From Hevea brasiliensis (Eukaryota > Streptophyta > Magnoliopsida > Malpighiales > Euphorbiaceae), in assembly GCF_030052815.1 (NCBI RefSeq), contig NC_079499.1, positions 82,127,183 through 82,191,182 on the forward strand: 64,000 bases of DNA, given 5' to 3'. Position 1 is the stretch's first letter. Every line of letters starts with the position of its first letter. This document shows positions 11,494 through 21,421 of this stretch, piece after piece. The notes beneath the pieces are model-generated. The model was given only the letters and a program-made list of their open reading frames with translations, was not told the origin of the DNA and searched no databases. The position numbers were made by a program, and so were the translations under genes.

Positions 11494-11652
11494 CTAGGTT
11501 AACACATTAAACCGTTGCCACATGTCACCCTTTGATTAGCTTTAGGTTTAAGTGACCCAATCACATTGTGCCAAGTGTCAAACCTGTGTAATCTTGATTT
11601 TAATCATCTTACATGATTAAAAAACATTTGTCAAGCTTATGTGTAATCTCAT

Positions 11653-11698
11653 GTGTCACCATCTCATGGTGCCACGTGTCACCATCTCATGGTGCCAC
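11653..11698. repeat. 23-bp tandem duplication creating a G-box in copia LTR
   Basis: Two copies of a 23-bp unit (GTGTCACCATCTCATGGTGC plus CAC), each with a CACCAT/ATGGTG inverted repeat. The junction makes CACGTG (11673-11678), read on the minus strand as GACACGTGGC, an ABRE/G-box type sequence about 180 bp upstream of the TATA box. The LTR at 15138 has one unit and GCCACGCGTC instead. Confidence 0.7.
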
Positions 11699-13044
11699 TT
11701 GTCACATTGTGAAATGACCAAAATGCCCTTATGTCTTAATTTTGAGTTCTCAACCCAAAATAATTATTTTTCTTCTTCTAATTTATATCAAATATAAATT
11801 AATTAATTAATCTCTATTAATTAATTTCTCATTAATTAAATTCACATTTAAACACTTTAAATATAAATTTAACTTATACTATATATCCAATAATCTAGAT
11901 TTGGTTTCAAGTCATGCTAGGGACTTTGCAATTTAATTACAAACCAAACCTATTTAATTAATCAATTAAACTCTTTAATTAATTAATTAAATCATATTTA
12001 AATAGGTGATAACTTGTGTATGTGTGTGACTTACTAGGCTCATCACTAATTGGCAATGAGACATGATATCAACTCTTAATATCATCAGAACTCTTTTTTA
12101 CCATAAATAATTTCTCTAAATCATTTTATGAACCTCATAGACCATGGTTAACACCTAGCATAGCATGCCATGGCCACCCAATTAGTAATAAGTTTTACCT
12201 TAAACGAACCTATAATCATATGTTACCATGCACTAGAATCTCTCTGTTACAAAATCCCAACTCAAGCTAGAGTCATGGTTTATGTCAAACTGCATTTGCT
12301 ATGAATATTATGTTCTCTTTTAATTCCAGTTCTTGATTAAAAAGATTTTCTCATCATAAACTCTTTTCTGAATAAATCTATCTGTCCTGGCCAGGAACTT
12401 GAAACATCAAGAACAATTAAATGAACATAGGATTTTATCTCTATTTACTTAGAGGAACAAATTCCATCTTGATCAACACCTACCTCCATATATAACTAGT
12501 AGGAGCCAACAGATGCCCATATACCCATACACACTACAAGTATGAAAGCAGTATCAAACTCAAACTACCTATATAAAATATAACTGTGCTATCTCAGGTC
12601 TAAAGATTATATGCACTGATATGATTTATGACAAAACATTGACAAGAGTAAACTCCATGTGCTTGTCATAAGTGTCACTGGTTTGGCCTACTTATCATTT
12701 ATAAGTGCCTATCATGTTTGTCATATGGCATGAGACTCACCATTCCTTCTTATTTATATCTCATATAAATAACTTGGTAACAAACATGAATACAATCTTT
12801 CTGGATAAGTCATGTCCTTATTATGAAGTATCCTCGATTGTGAACCTATTTATGATACTTTGTGCTAGAAATATTGTCACTCATATTCTTAACAACTTAA
12901 GAATAATATTTCTAACAAAATTTCAATGGACTTTTTCTATTACACATAAATATATTATGTAAACGGAAAAGTGAAAATGCCTTTTATTAATAAAAACATG
13001 TACAAGATACATACTAAATGATATGCTCTAGGGCATACTACTAA

Positions 13045-13349
13045 TAGATCTCACTCGCACTCCGCATGTTCTCATGCTGCTTCTGTAACTCATTACTCAT
13101 GGAAGCAAGCATGTAACACTTAGCTCTCATATCATGCTCCTTCCACTTGTCCAAAGTTTCATGTTCCTCTTGAGTGGCCTCTGGAAGTAAGGGACCAGGA
13201 ACATTTGAATCTAGAACATATCTTATATGTTCAAGGTTCAGGACAAGTTTCAAATTTCTTAGCCAATCAGAGAGATTAGGTCCTGTCAACCTATTGCGAT
13301 CAAGTATGCTTACAAGGATATTGGATGGTGGTGGTTGTTCTGTGCTCAT
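13045..13349 (-). pseudogene. Copia 2 Gag N-terminal fragment
   Basis: About 100 residues starting MSTEQPPPSNILVSILDRN, homologous to residues 1-100 of the gags at 9136 and 21344, ending where the sequence joins directly to the LTR at 13044. The zinc knuckle and all of pol are absent. The break, not point mutation, defines the end. Confidence 0.9.
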
Positions 13350-15122
13350 TATTATCAGAAAATTAACTGCAGAAAATAACCAGATTAATTAGTAAATGTA
13401 TCATGTAATTAACCAAAATGATTATGGTCTTTTAATCAAATTGGTCCTTCCACTAACTTAGCGAATCCTACACTTCCAAATTAGAAAACGAAAATCCTAG
13501 TTGGATGGATTTCTAGTGGGTGATTGAATTCTTATAATTCTATTGATCATCCTCAGGCACATCCATTATTGGAATTACAATAAACTATAAGTGAGCAACT
13601 CCTTGCCCATCACATCTCATGTGAGGTTCAATCCTTTACTTCGCCCTTAATGCTCAAAATCTCAGGTACATCCATTATTGACTTATCTTGCATTAGTTAA
13701 GTTGATCCCATTGAGCTAGTAATTATGCAAATAATTTTAATGTCCTCAGGTATATCCAATATTGGGCACCAAACCATTTACATATTTACTACATCTCATG
13801 CTTAACAATTATTCTTAAGAAAATCTCTTAAATTAATTGCATCTTATGCAACTATTTAAAATTTCTTAAAATAATTGCGCTAATGGAGGACCTATGTTAT
13901 AATTACTTTAATTATAGAATTTCTAACTTAATCATTTGTTTGTAAGATTTTATGGTCATCCTAATTACTATTTAGGTCTCACTTTGCACATTATCCATTT
14001 AGCATGCATATATCATATAATTGCATACATTCCTATACATCTCATGCAATCATGGATAAGCAGTAAACATGGTATGATCACGGACTTTCTAAGGGATTCA
14101 ATTCTGAGCCACCAAAAATTGAATCAGGGCATTCCTAGGTGCATTTCATTCATTCATTTTACAAGAGTTGCTGAAGGAGTACATAATCAACACTTGATCT
14201 TGAATTCCTCCCACTGGTCCCACCAATGCTCTTGACCTCCTTGAACTTCTTGTAATTCAATATTACATAGTAATCCTTGGCATACCAAGGCAAATTTACA
14301 AGAATTTAAATAAATGAAATTACAACCCAAAAAATTATTACAAACTTAATAATACATGCCCAAAATAAATTAAAATAAATTAATTAATTTACAATCCCAA
14401 AGAAACATAAAAGGAATAAATCCAATCACATTGGTCTTTTATAGTCCAAGATCATCCATCATGCATATCACTATTTAACAATTAAATAAAACATACATAC
14501 TTAAATTAAATTTAATATCTCATATTCAACTTAAAAATCCAGATTTGAATATGATTCAAGTAAATTTAAAAATTCATATTTGAATCTCATTCAAACAAAT
14601 TTAAAAAATCAGATTTGAATCACATTCAAACAACCTTAAAAATTCAGATTTGAATCGCATTCAAACATTTCTTGAAAATTCAGATTTGAATCACATTCAA
14701 ACATTTTTTAAAAAATCAGATCTAAATATTATTCAAACAACTTTAAAAAATCAAATTTAAATATGATTCAAACAACTTTAAAAATTCAGATTGGAATCAC
14801 ATTCAAACAACTTTTAAAATTTAGATTTGAATCACATTCAAATAATTTTTAAAATTCTGATTTGAATCATAATTTCATTGTGTGATTAAAACTACTAATT
14901 AAACACTTTAATTAGTCAAAGAATAGGCCTTAGATCATACAATAATTGCAGAATTAAAAGCCAAACCTTGAACCACCCATGGAAGCCAAACCATGCGCAT
15001 CAATGATGGTGTTTTTCAAGCATGCCGCCACACCTCCATTGCAATCAGCAATGGATAAATCATCTCATGATCAAAACACACAATTAAATCATATAATCAA
15101 CAATCCAAATGGCAAATATAGT
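13350..15122 (-). mobile_element. Copia 2 untranslated leader
   Basis: Nearly complete leader matching 9137-10906, with the three CAGGTACATCC/CAGGTATATCC words (about 13553, 13663, 13746) and the tandem hairpin array at 14536-14880. No sense coding frame. Confidence 0.85.
14536..14880. repeat. Tandem hairpin array in copia 2 leader (about 10 units)
   Basis: Same 35-36 bp unit as 10325-10665, with one extra unit and independent substitutions. Most units keep the TTTGAAT/ATTCAAA inverted arms. Confidence 0.88.
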
Positions 15123-15135
15123 GGCTCTGATAGCA
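15123..15135 (-). other. Copia 2 primer-binding site
   Basis: Minus-strand TGCTATCAGAGCC, one mismatch (third base) to the tRNA-iMet complement, two bases from the LTR start at 15138. Confidence 0.85.
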
Positions 15136-15137
15136 AT

Positions 15138-17231
15138 TGAAGGAACGAAAGCATGAAAAACAATGAATTCAAAAATTTTCACCTAGGGTCACATGCATCA
15201 TTCAATATTTATTTTTATCTATTTGATTTCAATGATAAACAACATATTAAAACTCTTTTAATAGGTTTTTGGATCTGTATTTGCCATTTAAGATTTTAAA
15301 ATTAATCTGATTAATTTTAGAACCCTAAATTAAATCAAGAACGATTACACTAACCTCTTGATACACTATAGCATATTTGCGCCTTTGAGATTCGTCTTCA
15401 GGACACCAAATGTTGCCCTCTAGCTTTTCCACACCAAGAACACCTATGGCAGCCCTTGAACAACTTCTAAAGCTTTTTCTATTAATTAGAAATTCAAATT
15501 CTGCCTTTTAAGAGATTAGAGATGTAAACAGGATACTTGAAACAATTTCTGGTGTTCTTAATTCAAGAGATTGTTTGCTAATCTCTTGGATTGATGAGAG
15601 AAGAAGATGAAGAGAGAATGGGAGGCTTCAATGTGGCGGCACAAAGAAGAATAGCTGCTGGCTTTTTTATTTTCTCTTCATAACATCACTTATATAGCTA
15701 GGTTAACACATTAAACCCTTGCCACATGTTACCCTTTGATTAGCTCTATGTTTAAGTGACCCAACACATTGTGCCAAGTGTCAAACCTATATTTAATCTT
15801 AATTTAATCACCTTAAATGATTAAAAAACATTTGGCAAGCTTATGTGTAATCCCGTGTGTCACCATCTCATGGTGCCACGCGTCACCCTGTGAAATGACC
15901 AAAATGCCCCTGTGACTTAATTTTGAGTTCTCAATCCAAAATAATTATTTCTCTTCTTCTAATCAATTTATATCAAATATAAATTAATTAATTAATCTCT
16001 ATTTTTTAATTTCTCATTAATTAAATTTATATTTAAACACTTTAAATATAAATTTAACTCATACTATACATCCAATATTCTATATTTGGTTTCAAGTCAT
16101 GCTAGGGACTTTGCAATCTCATTGCAAACCAAACCTATTTAATTAATCAATTAAACTCTTTAATTAATTAATTAAATCATATTTAATTAGGTGATAACTT
16201 GTGTATGTGTGTGACTTACTAGGCTCATCACTAATTGGCAATGAGACATGATATTAACTCTTAATATCATCAGAACTCTTTCCTACCATAAATGATTTCT
16301 CTAAATCATTTTATGTACCTCATAAACTAAGGTTAACACCTAGCATAGCATGCCATGGCCACCTAATTAGTAATAAGGTTTACCTTAAATGAACCTATAA
16401 TCATATGTTACCATACACTGGAATCTCTCTGTTACAAAATCCCAACTCAAGCTGGAGTCATGGTTTATGTCAAACTCCATTTGCTATGAATATTATGTTC
16501 TCTTTTAATTCCAGTTCTTGATTAAAAAGATTTTCTCATCAGAAACTCAATTCTAAATAAATCTATCTGTCCTGGCTAGAAACTTGAAACATCAAGAACA
16601 ATTAAATGAACATAGGATTTTATCTCTATTTACTTAGAGGAACAGATTCTATCTTGATCAACACCTACCTCCATATATAACAAGTAGGAGCCAACACATG
16701 CCCATTTACCTATACACAGTACAAGTATGAAAGCAGTATCAAACTCAAACCACCTATATATAAGATAACTGTGCTATCTCAGGTCTAAAGATTATATGCA
16801 CTGATATGATTTATAACAACGCATTGACAAGAGTAAACTCCATGTGCTCGTCATAAGTGTCACTGGTTCGGCCTACTTATCATGTATAAGTGCCTATCAT
16901 GTTTGTCATATGGCATGAGACTCACCATTCTACCTTATTTATATCTCATATAAATAACTTTAGAACAAACATGAATACAATCTTTCTGGATAAGTCATAT
17001 CCTTATTATGAAGTGTCCTCGATTGTGAACTTATTTATGATACTTTGTACTAGAAATACTGTCACTCTTATTCTTAACAACTTAAAAATAGAATTTCTGA
17101 AAAAATATCAATGGACCTTTTCTATTACACATAAATATCTTATGTAAATGGAAAAGGGGAAATGCCTTTTATTAATAAAAATATGTACAAGATACATACT
17201 AAATGATATGCTCTAGGGCATACTACTAACA
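15138..17231 (-). mobile_element. Copia LTR shared by copia 2 (5' LTR) and copia 3 (3' LTR)
   Basis: Begins TGAAGGAACG and ends GGGCATACTACTAACA, 2,094 bp, homologous to 10922-13044. Its terminal 180 bp is repeated immediately to the right (17232-17411) before copia 3's polypurine tract. Confidence 0.9.
15689..15697 (-). promoter_or_regulatory. Copia LTR TATA box
   Basis: CTATATAAG on the minus strand in the same context as 11485-11493. Confidence 0.6.
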
Positions 17232-17411
17232 AGAGATACTGTCACTCATATTCTTAACAACTTAAGAATAGAATTTCCAATAAAATATCAATGGACCTTC
17301 TCTATTACATATAAATATCTTATGTAAGTGGAAAAGTGGAAATGCCTTTTATTAATAAAAATATGTATAAGATACATACTAAATGATATGCTCTAGGGCA
17401 TACTACTAACA
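17052..17411. repeat. 180-bp direct duplication of the LTR terminus
   Basis: 17052-17231 and 17232-17411 are adjacent 180-bp copies, both ending CATACTACTAACA, differing at roughly 8% of positions. Only the right-hand copy abuts the polypurine tract of copia 3. Confidence 0.9.
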
Positions 17412-17420
17412 ATCTCCCAC
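17412..17420 (-). other. Copia 3 polypurine tract
   Basis: Minus-strand GTGGGAGAT immediately before TGTTAGTAGTATGCCC, the LTR start. Confidence 0.75.
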
Positions 17421-17479
17421 TAGCACTAGAGCCATTCATTACAATATCTTAGACCCATCTTCTCAAGATGTCGGTCTAG

Positions 17480-17962
17480 CTAAGTCTGTGACATAGGCTT
17501 AGTGAATGGATCAGCTGGATTTTCAGCTGATGCTATTTTCTGCATGGCTACATCGCCTCGCCCAACTATTTCTCTGATAATGTGGTAGCGCCTTTCTATG
17601 TGTTTGGATTTTTGGTGAAACCTTGGTTCCTTAGCCTGTATGACTGCTCCATTGTTGTCATAGTGTAGTGGAACTGCTGACTCAATGCAAGGAACTACTG
17701 CAAGTTCTGTCATGAATTTCTTTATCCAAATAGCTTCCTTTATAGCATATGATACAGCAATATACTCAGCCTCGGTAGTGGAATCTACAGTCGCACTCTG
17801 TTTGGAACTTTTCCAACTGACTGCACCTCCATTACAAATGAACACATATCCAGAGGTAGACTTTCTATCATCAATATCTGATTGGAAATCAGAATCAGTA
17901 TCACCATCCAATTGCAAGTCTCCACCTCCATATATCAAGAATAAATTCTTAGTTATTCTCAA
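17480..17962 (-). pseudogene. Copia 3 RNase H
   Basis: Open for 160 residues. Covers the copia RNase H with DSDFQSDIDDRKSTSGYVF, STTEAEYIA and the DNNGAV motif, then the KHIERRYHIIRE and NPADPFTKP C-terminal signature. It degrades the RNA strand during reverse transcription. It is nearly intact; a TAG after MSQT (copia 1 has CAG) ends it slightly early, and a W-to-stop just upstream separates it from RT. Confidence 0.9.
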
Positions 17963-19169
17963 GTACTTAAGAATATTCTTGACAGCTATCTAGTGTTCCA
18001 AACCTGGATTGGATTGATACCTGCTAGTCAAACTAACAACATATGCGATATCCGGCCTAGTACACAACATTGCATACATTAAACTTCTAATAGCCGAAGC
18101 ATATGGAATCCTGGCCATTTTATCTCTTTCTTTAGGTGTCTTTCGAGACATCTCTTTAAAAAGATAGATACCATGTCTAACTGGTAACAATTCTCTCTTA
18201 GAATTAAGCATGTTAAACCTCTTTAACAACTTTTCCAAGTATAGAATTTGGGATAAACCAACTATTCTTTTCGCTCTATCTCTATAAATGCGAATCCTAA
18301 GAATATAGGTTGCCTCACCTAAGTCTTTCATGGAGAATGTATTTGACAGCCATACCTTTATAGTTGTCAACATACCTGTGTCATTACCCATCAATAGTAT
18401 GTCATCCACATATAAGACAAAGAAAGTGATAGCACTGTCACTAACCTTCTTATATACATATGGCTCATACTCATTTTTTATAAAACCAAATGATTTAATG
18501 GCTTCATCAAAATGGATGTTCCAACTCCTCGAAGCTTGTTTTAACCCATAAATGGATTGCTTTAGCTTGCAGACCTTGGAACCATCTTGGGATTCAAAAC
18601 CCCTAGGTTATTCCATGAAAATGTTTTCTTCAATGTATCCATTGAGAAAAACAATTTTAACATCCATCTGTCAAATCTCATAATCATAGTATGCAGCTAT
18701 TGCTAATAGAATCTTAATTGATTTAAGCATGGCAACAGGTGAGAAAGTCTCCTTATAATCGATTCCTTGCCTTTGGCCTTGCCTTATAGGCCTCTACCCT
18801 TCCATCAGAACTAATTTTCTTCTTGAAAACCCTTTTGTTCCCTATAGGTATAATACCTTCAGGTGGGTCAACAAGATCCCAAAATTGATTCTTATACATG
18901 GAATCAATCTTGGATTTCATAGCATCAATCCATTTTGAAGAGTCTATATCTGATATAGCTTCTTCATAGGTAAGTGGATCATCTCCATGATCTACTTCTT
19001 CATGAGTAGACAACTCTTGTTCTTCTTCATGAAGGAAATCATATCTCATCGGTGGGTGAGATACCCTGGTTGATCTACGAGGAACAGCTGCAGATGTTTC
19101 ATCAATGGGTATAGGTTGACTAGATGGATCTATATCCATCTGATCTGTTGGTTGGTCAGAATTCTCCAA
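17963..19169 (-). pseudogene. Copia 3 reverse transcriptase and N-terminal linker (broken)
   Basis: RT fragments with the YVDD active site (18401-18412), the GLSQ and DIAYVVSLTSRYQSNP motifs, and upstream (18753-19169) the acidic linker, TRVSHPPMRYDF and the DPLTYEEAI RT start. This copy has the empty target site (about 18972) for the gypsy insertion in copia 1. Damage: stop in the ME-PRGF motif (near 18609, shared with copia 1), a deletion/frameshift near 18770 where copia 1 has RLVAKGF, and a stop near 17990. Confidence 0.9.
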
Positions 19170-19202
19170 TTCTAACTCTATTTGCCTTCCTTTGCCTCCT
19201 TC

Positions 19203-19544
19203 TTAAACAAACTGTTGTTCAAGAAATGTGGCATCTCTACTTATCACAACATTTTTTGAAGTAGGCAAATAAAAATAATATCCAAAACTATCTTTTGGAT
19301 ATCCAACAAATCGACCCTTTTCTGATCTGGTCTCCAATTTATCAGTGTTTAGCTTTTTGACATAAGCTGGACAACCCCAAATCTTAACATGCTTAAGACT
19401 TGGTTTTCTTCCATGCCATATCTCATAAGGTGTGGAAGAAACTGATTTTGATGGAATCTTATTCAGAATATACAAAGCAGATTCTAATGCAAATCCCCAA
19501 AAGGAGATGAGCATATCAGTATAGCTCATCATACTACGTACCAT
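19203..19544 (-). pseudogene. Copia 3 integrase C-terminal part
   Basis: 113 residues with SFWGFALESALYILNKIPSK, WGCPAYVKKL and KGRFVGYPKDSFGYYFY, the segment between the integrase core and RT. It ends at the TAA after QQFV shared with copia 1. A frameshift near 19565 separates it from the catalytic core. Confidence 0.85.
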
Positions 19545-19568
19545 ATCTAATAAAGTGCAATTTCTCCT

Positions 19569-20040
19569 TTAAAATACACCATTCAGCTGTGGTGTTCCTA
19601 GAGGAGTCAGCTGGGAAACAATGCCATGCTCTCTCAAGTATTCATCAAATTTAGTACTCAAATATTCTCCTCTACGATCTGATAGAAGTGCTTTAATACT
19701 CTTTCCTGTTTGATTTTCTACTTCAGTTTTAAATTCTTTGAACTTTTCAAAGGATTCATGTTTGTATTTCATCAAATACAAATACCCAAACCTTGATTTA
19801 CCATCAGTAAAGGTAATAAAATAATGAAAATCGCCTCTAGCCATTTCCTTAAATGGACCACATATATCACTATGTATTAGCTTCAAAATATTTTCAGCTC
19901 TTAGCCCTTATCCAACAAAGGGTGATCTAGTCATTTTGCCCCGAAAGCAAGATTCACAAGTTGGAGTAGGCTCAAAGCCCAATGAGGATAAAATCCCCAT
20001 TTTCTCTAATTTTGCAATCCTATCTTCTATAACATGACAT
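19569..20040 (-). pseudogene. Copia 3 integrase core
   Basis: Carries HSDICGPF (first catalytic D), LSDRRGEY (second D, with the usual GG changed to RG) and the start of the NGV-ERRNRTL segment; the catalytic glutamate falls where the frame breaks near 19569. The zinc-binding HLRLCHV and CESCFRGKM lie in the adjoining fragment up to 20040. A stop near 19905 replaces the glutamine of the GQG motif seen in copia 1. Confidence 0.85.
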
Positions 20041-20500
20041 AACCTTAGGTGCCAAATACATTTTGAACTTGAGTTGGTTTTCACCATGGCATTGCATTCA
20101 TTTAGATCACTTGCATTCATTTTGTGTTTGTCATTATTATCCAAATAATAAAGACCATCATTCATATAACCCGGACCAACATATTTATTTCCAAAATAAA
20201 TATTGCAAACATCATTTGTGAACTGAAATTCATAGCCATTTCTAGTAAAACTAGATATAGAAATGATGTCCAAACATGTAAGAAGATTTAGATCCTATGG
20301 CTAAAGCTTCAATAGTTGAGCCATTAACAATCCGGAGTCTAACATCTTGAGAACGCAAGCTGTTACTATTTTCTAGTTCCTGCATATCATAAGAAATGTG
20401 AGAACTGGCACCAGTATCTAAAACCCAAGCTGTAGATGAACTATGAGTATCATCTGAATCTAAATAACAAGATATGGACATACCTTCCAAAGGTGTATCC
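20041..20500 (-). pseudogene. Copia 3 protease
   Basis: WVLDTGASSHISYDMQEL shows an intact DTG active site. Relative to copia 1 (8003-8060) about 50 bp is missing near 20268, between ISISS and the GSKS segment, removing the ILYVPD motif and shifting the frame. Confidence 0.85.
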
Positions 20501-21344
20501 TTCTTATCCTTCAGAGAAGCAAGATACTCTGGGCAATTCCTTTTCCAGTGCCCATCCTTCTGGCAGTGGAACACTTTCCTTTGCCTCCATCAGCTTTAGT
20601 CTTCCCTTTCTGTTTAGCTACTTTCTTGGAACGACCAGGAATCTGAAGTTTCTTTTTCTTATTGCCCTTCTTCTTATTGGACTTTCTAGTAGAAGAAGAT
20701 GCAATCAAAGCTACCTCTTTTCCTTTATTACCCAGCATATTCTTTTGGGCAATAACCAGCATGTTGAGTAAACTAGCTAAGGTGCATTCCTGTTTAGTCA
20801 TATGGAAATTTGTCACAAAATTCCCAAAAGACTCAGGAAGGGGCTGAAGGATCAAATCCATATGTAGCTGGAAATCCATGTTGAAGTCAAGATATTACAA
20901 CTGCTCAATCAGCCGAATCATCTTGTGGACATGATCCCCAACATTCTGTCCCTCAGACATCCTCATGTGGAATAGCTGTCTAGATATCTCATACCTAGCA
21001 TTCCTGCTGTGCTCACCATACAACTCTTGTAGGTGAAGGAGGATCTCAATCACACTCTGCATGTTCTCATGCTGCTTCTGTAACTCATTACTCATGGAAG
21101 CAATAATGTAACACTTAGCTCTCATATCAAGCTCCTTCCACTTGTCCAAAGTTTCATGTTCCTCTTGTGTGGCCTCTAGAGGTAAAGGACCAGGAACATT
21201 TGAGTCTAGAACATATCCTATATGTTCAATGTTCAGGACAAGTTTCAAATTTCTTAGCCAATCAGACAGATTAGGTCCTGTCAACCTATTGCGATCAAGT
21301 ATGCTTGTAAGGATATTGGATGGTGGTGGTTCTTCTGTGCTCAT
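20501..21344 (-). pseudogene. Copia 3 Gag
   Basis: Starts MSTEEPPPSNILTSILDRN at 21344; 149 residues to a TAA in the IEQL-YLD context (relatives have EH), then in frame to 20511. A one-base loss at about 20570 disrupts the CCHC knuckle right after GKGKC, so the HWKRNCPEYLAS part continues in another frame. The lysine-rich segment before the knuckle is intact here, unlike copia 1. Confidence 0.88.
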
Positions 21345-21421
21345 TATTATCAGAAAATTAACTGCAGAAAATAACTATATTAATTAATAAATGTATCATG
21401 TAATTAACCAAAATGATTATG
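21345..21421 (-). mobile_element. Copia 3 leader, gag-proximal part
   Basis: Matches 9137-9215 of copia 1 and stops at the TTATG target site of element B; the leader resumes at 62556. The whole host sequence is readable at 9207 in copia 1. Confidence 0.9.
21417..21421. repeat. Target-site duplication TTATG of element B (left)
   Basis: TTATG at 21417-21421 and 62551-62555 flank element B, 41 kb apart. Copia 1 has one copy in the uninterrupted leader. Confidence 0.95.

Larger units (their letters stand above)
10922..13044 (-). mobile_element. Copia LTR shared by copia 1 (5' LTR) and copia 2
   Basis: About 2.1 kb; plus strand begins TGAAAGAACGG and ends GGGCATACTACTAA, lacking the final CA. 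It abuts copia 1's primer site on the left and truncated gag sequence of copia 2 on the right, so one LTR serves two internal regions. The Gag-Pol sequences and LTR length suggest the Tork/Angela part of copia; this is a moderate-confidence assignment. Confidence 0.88.
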
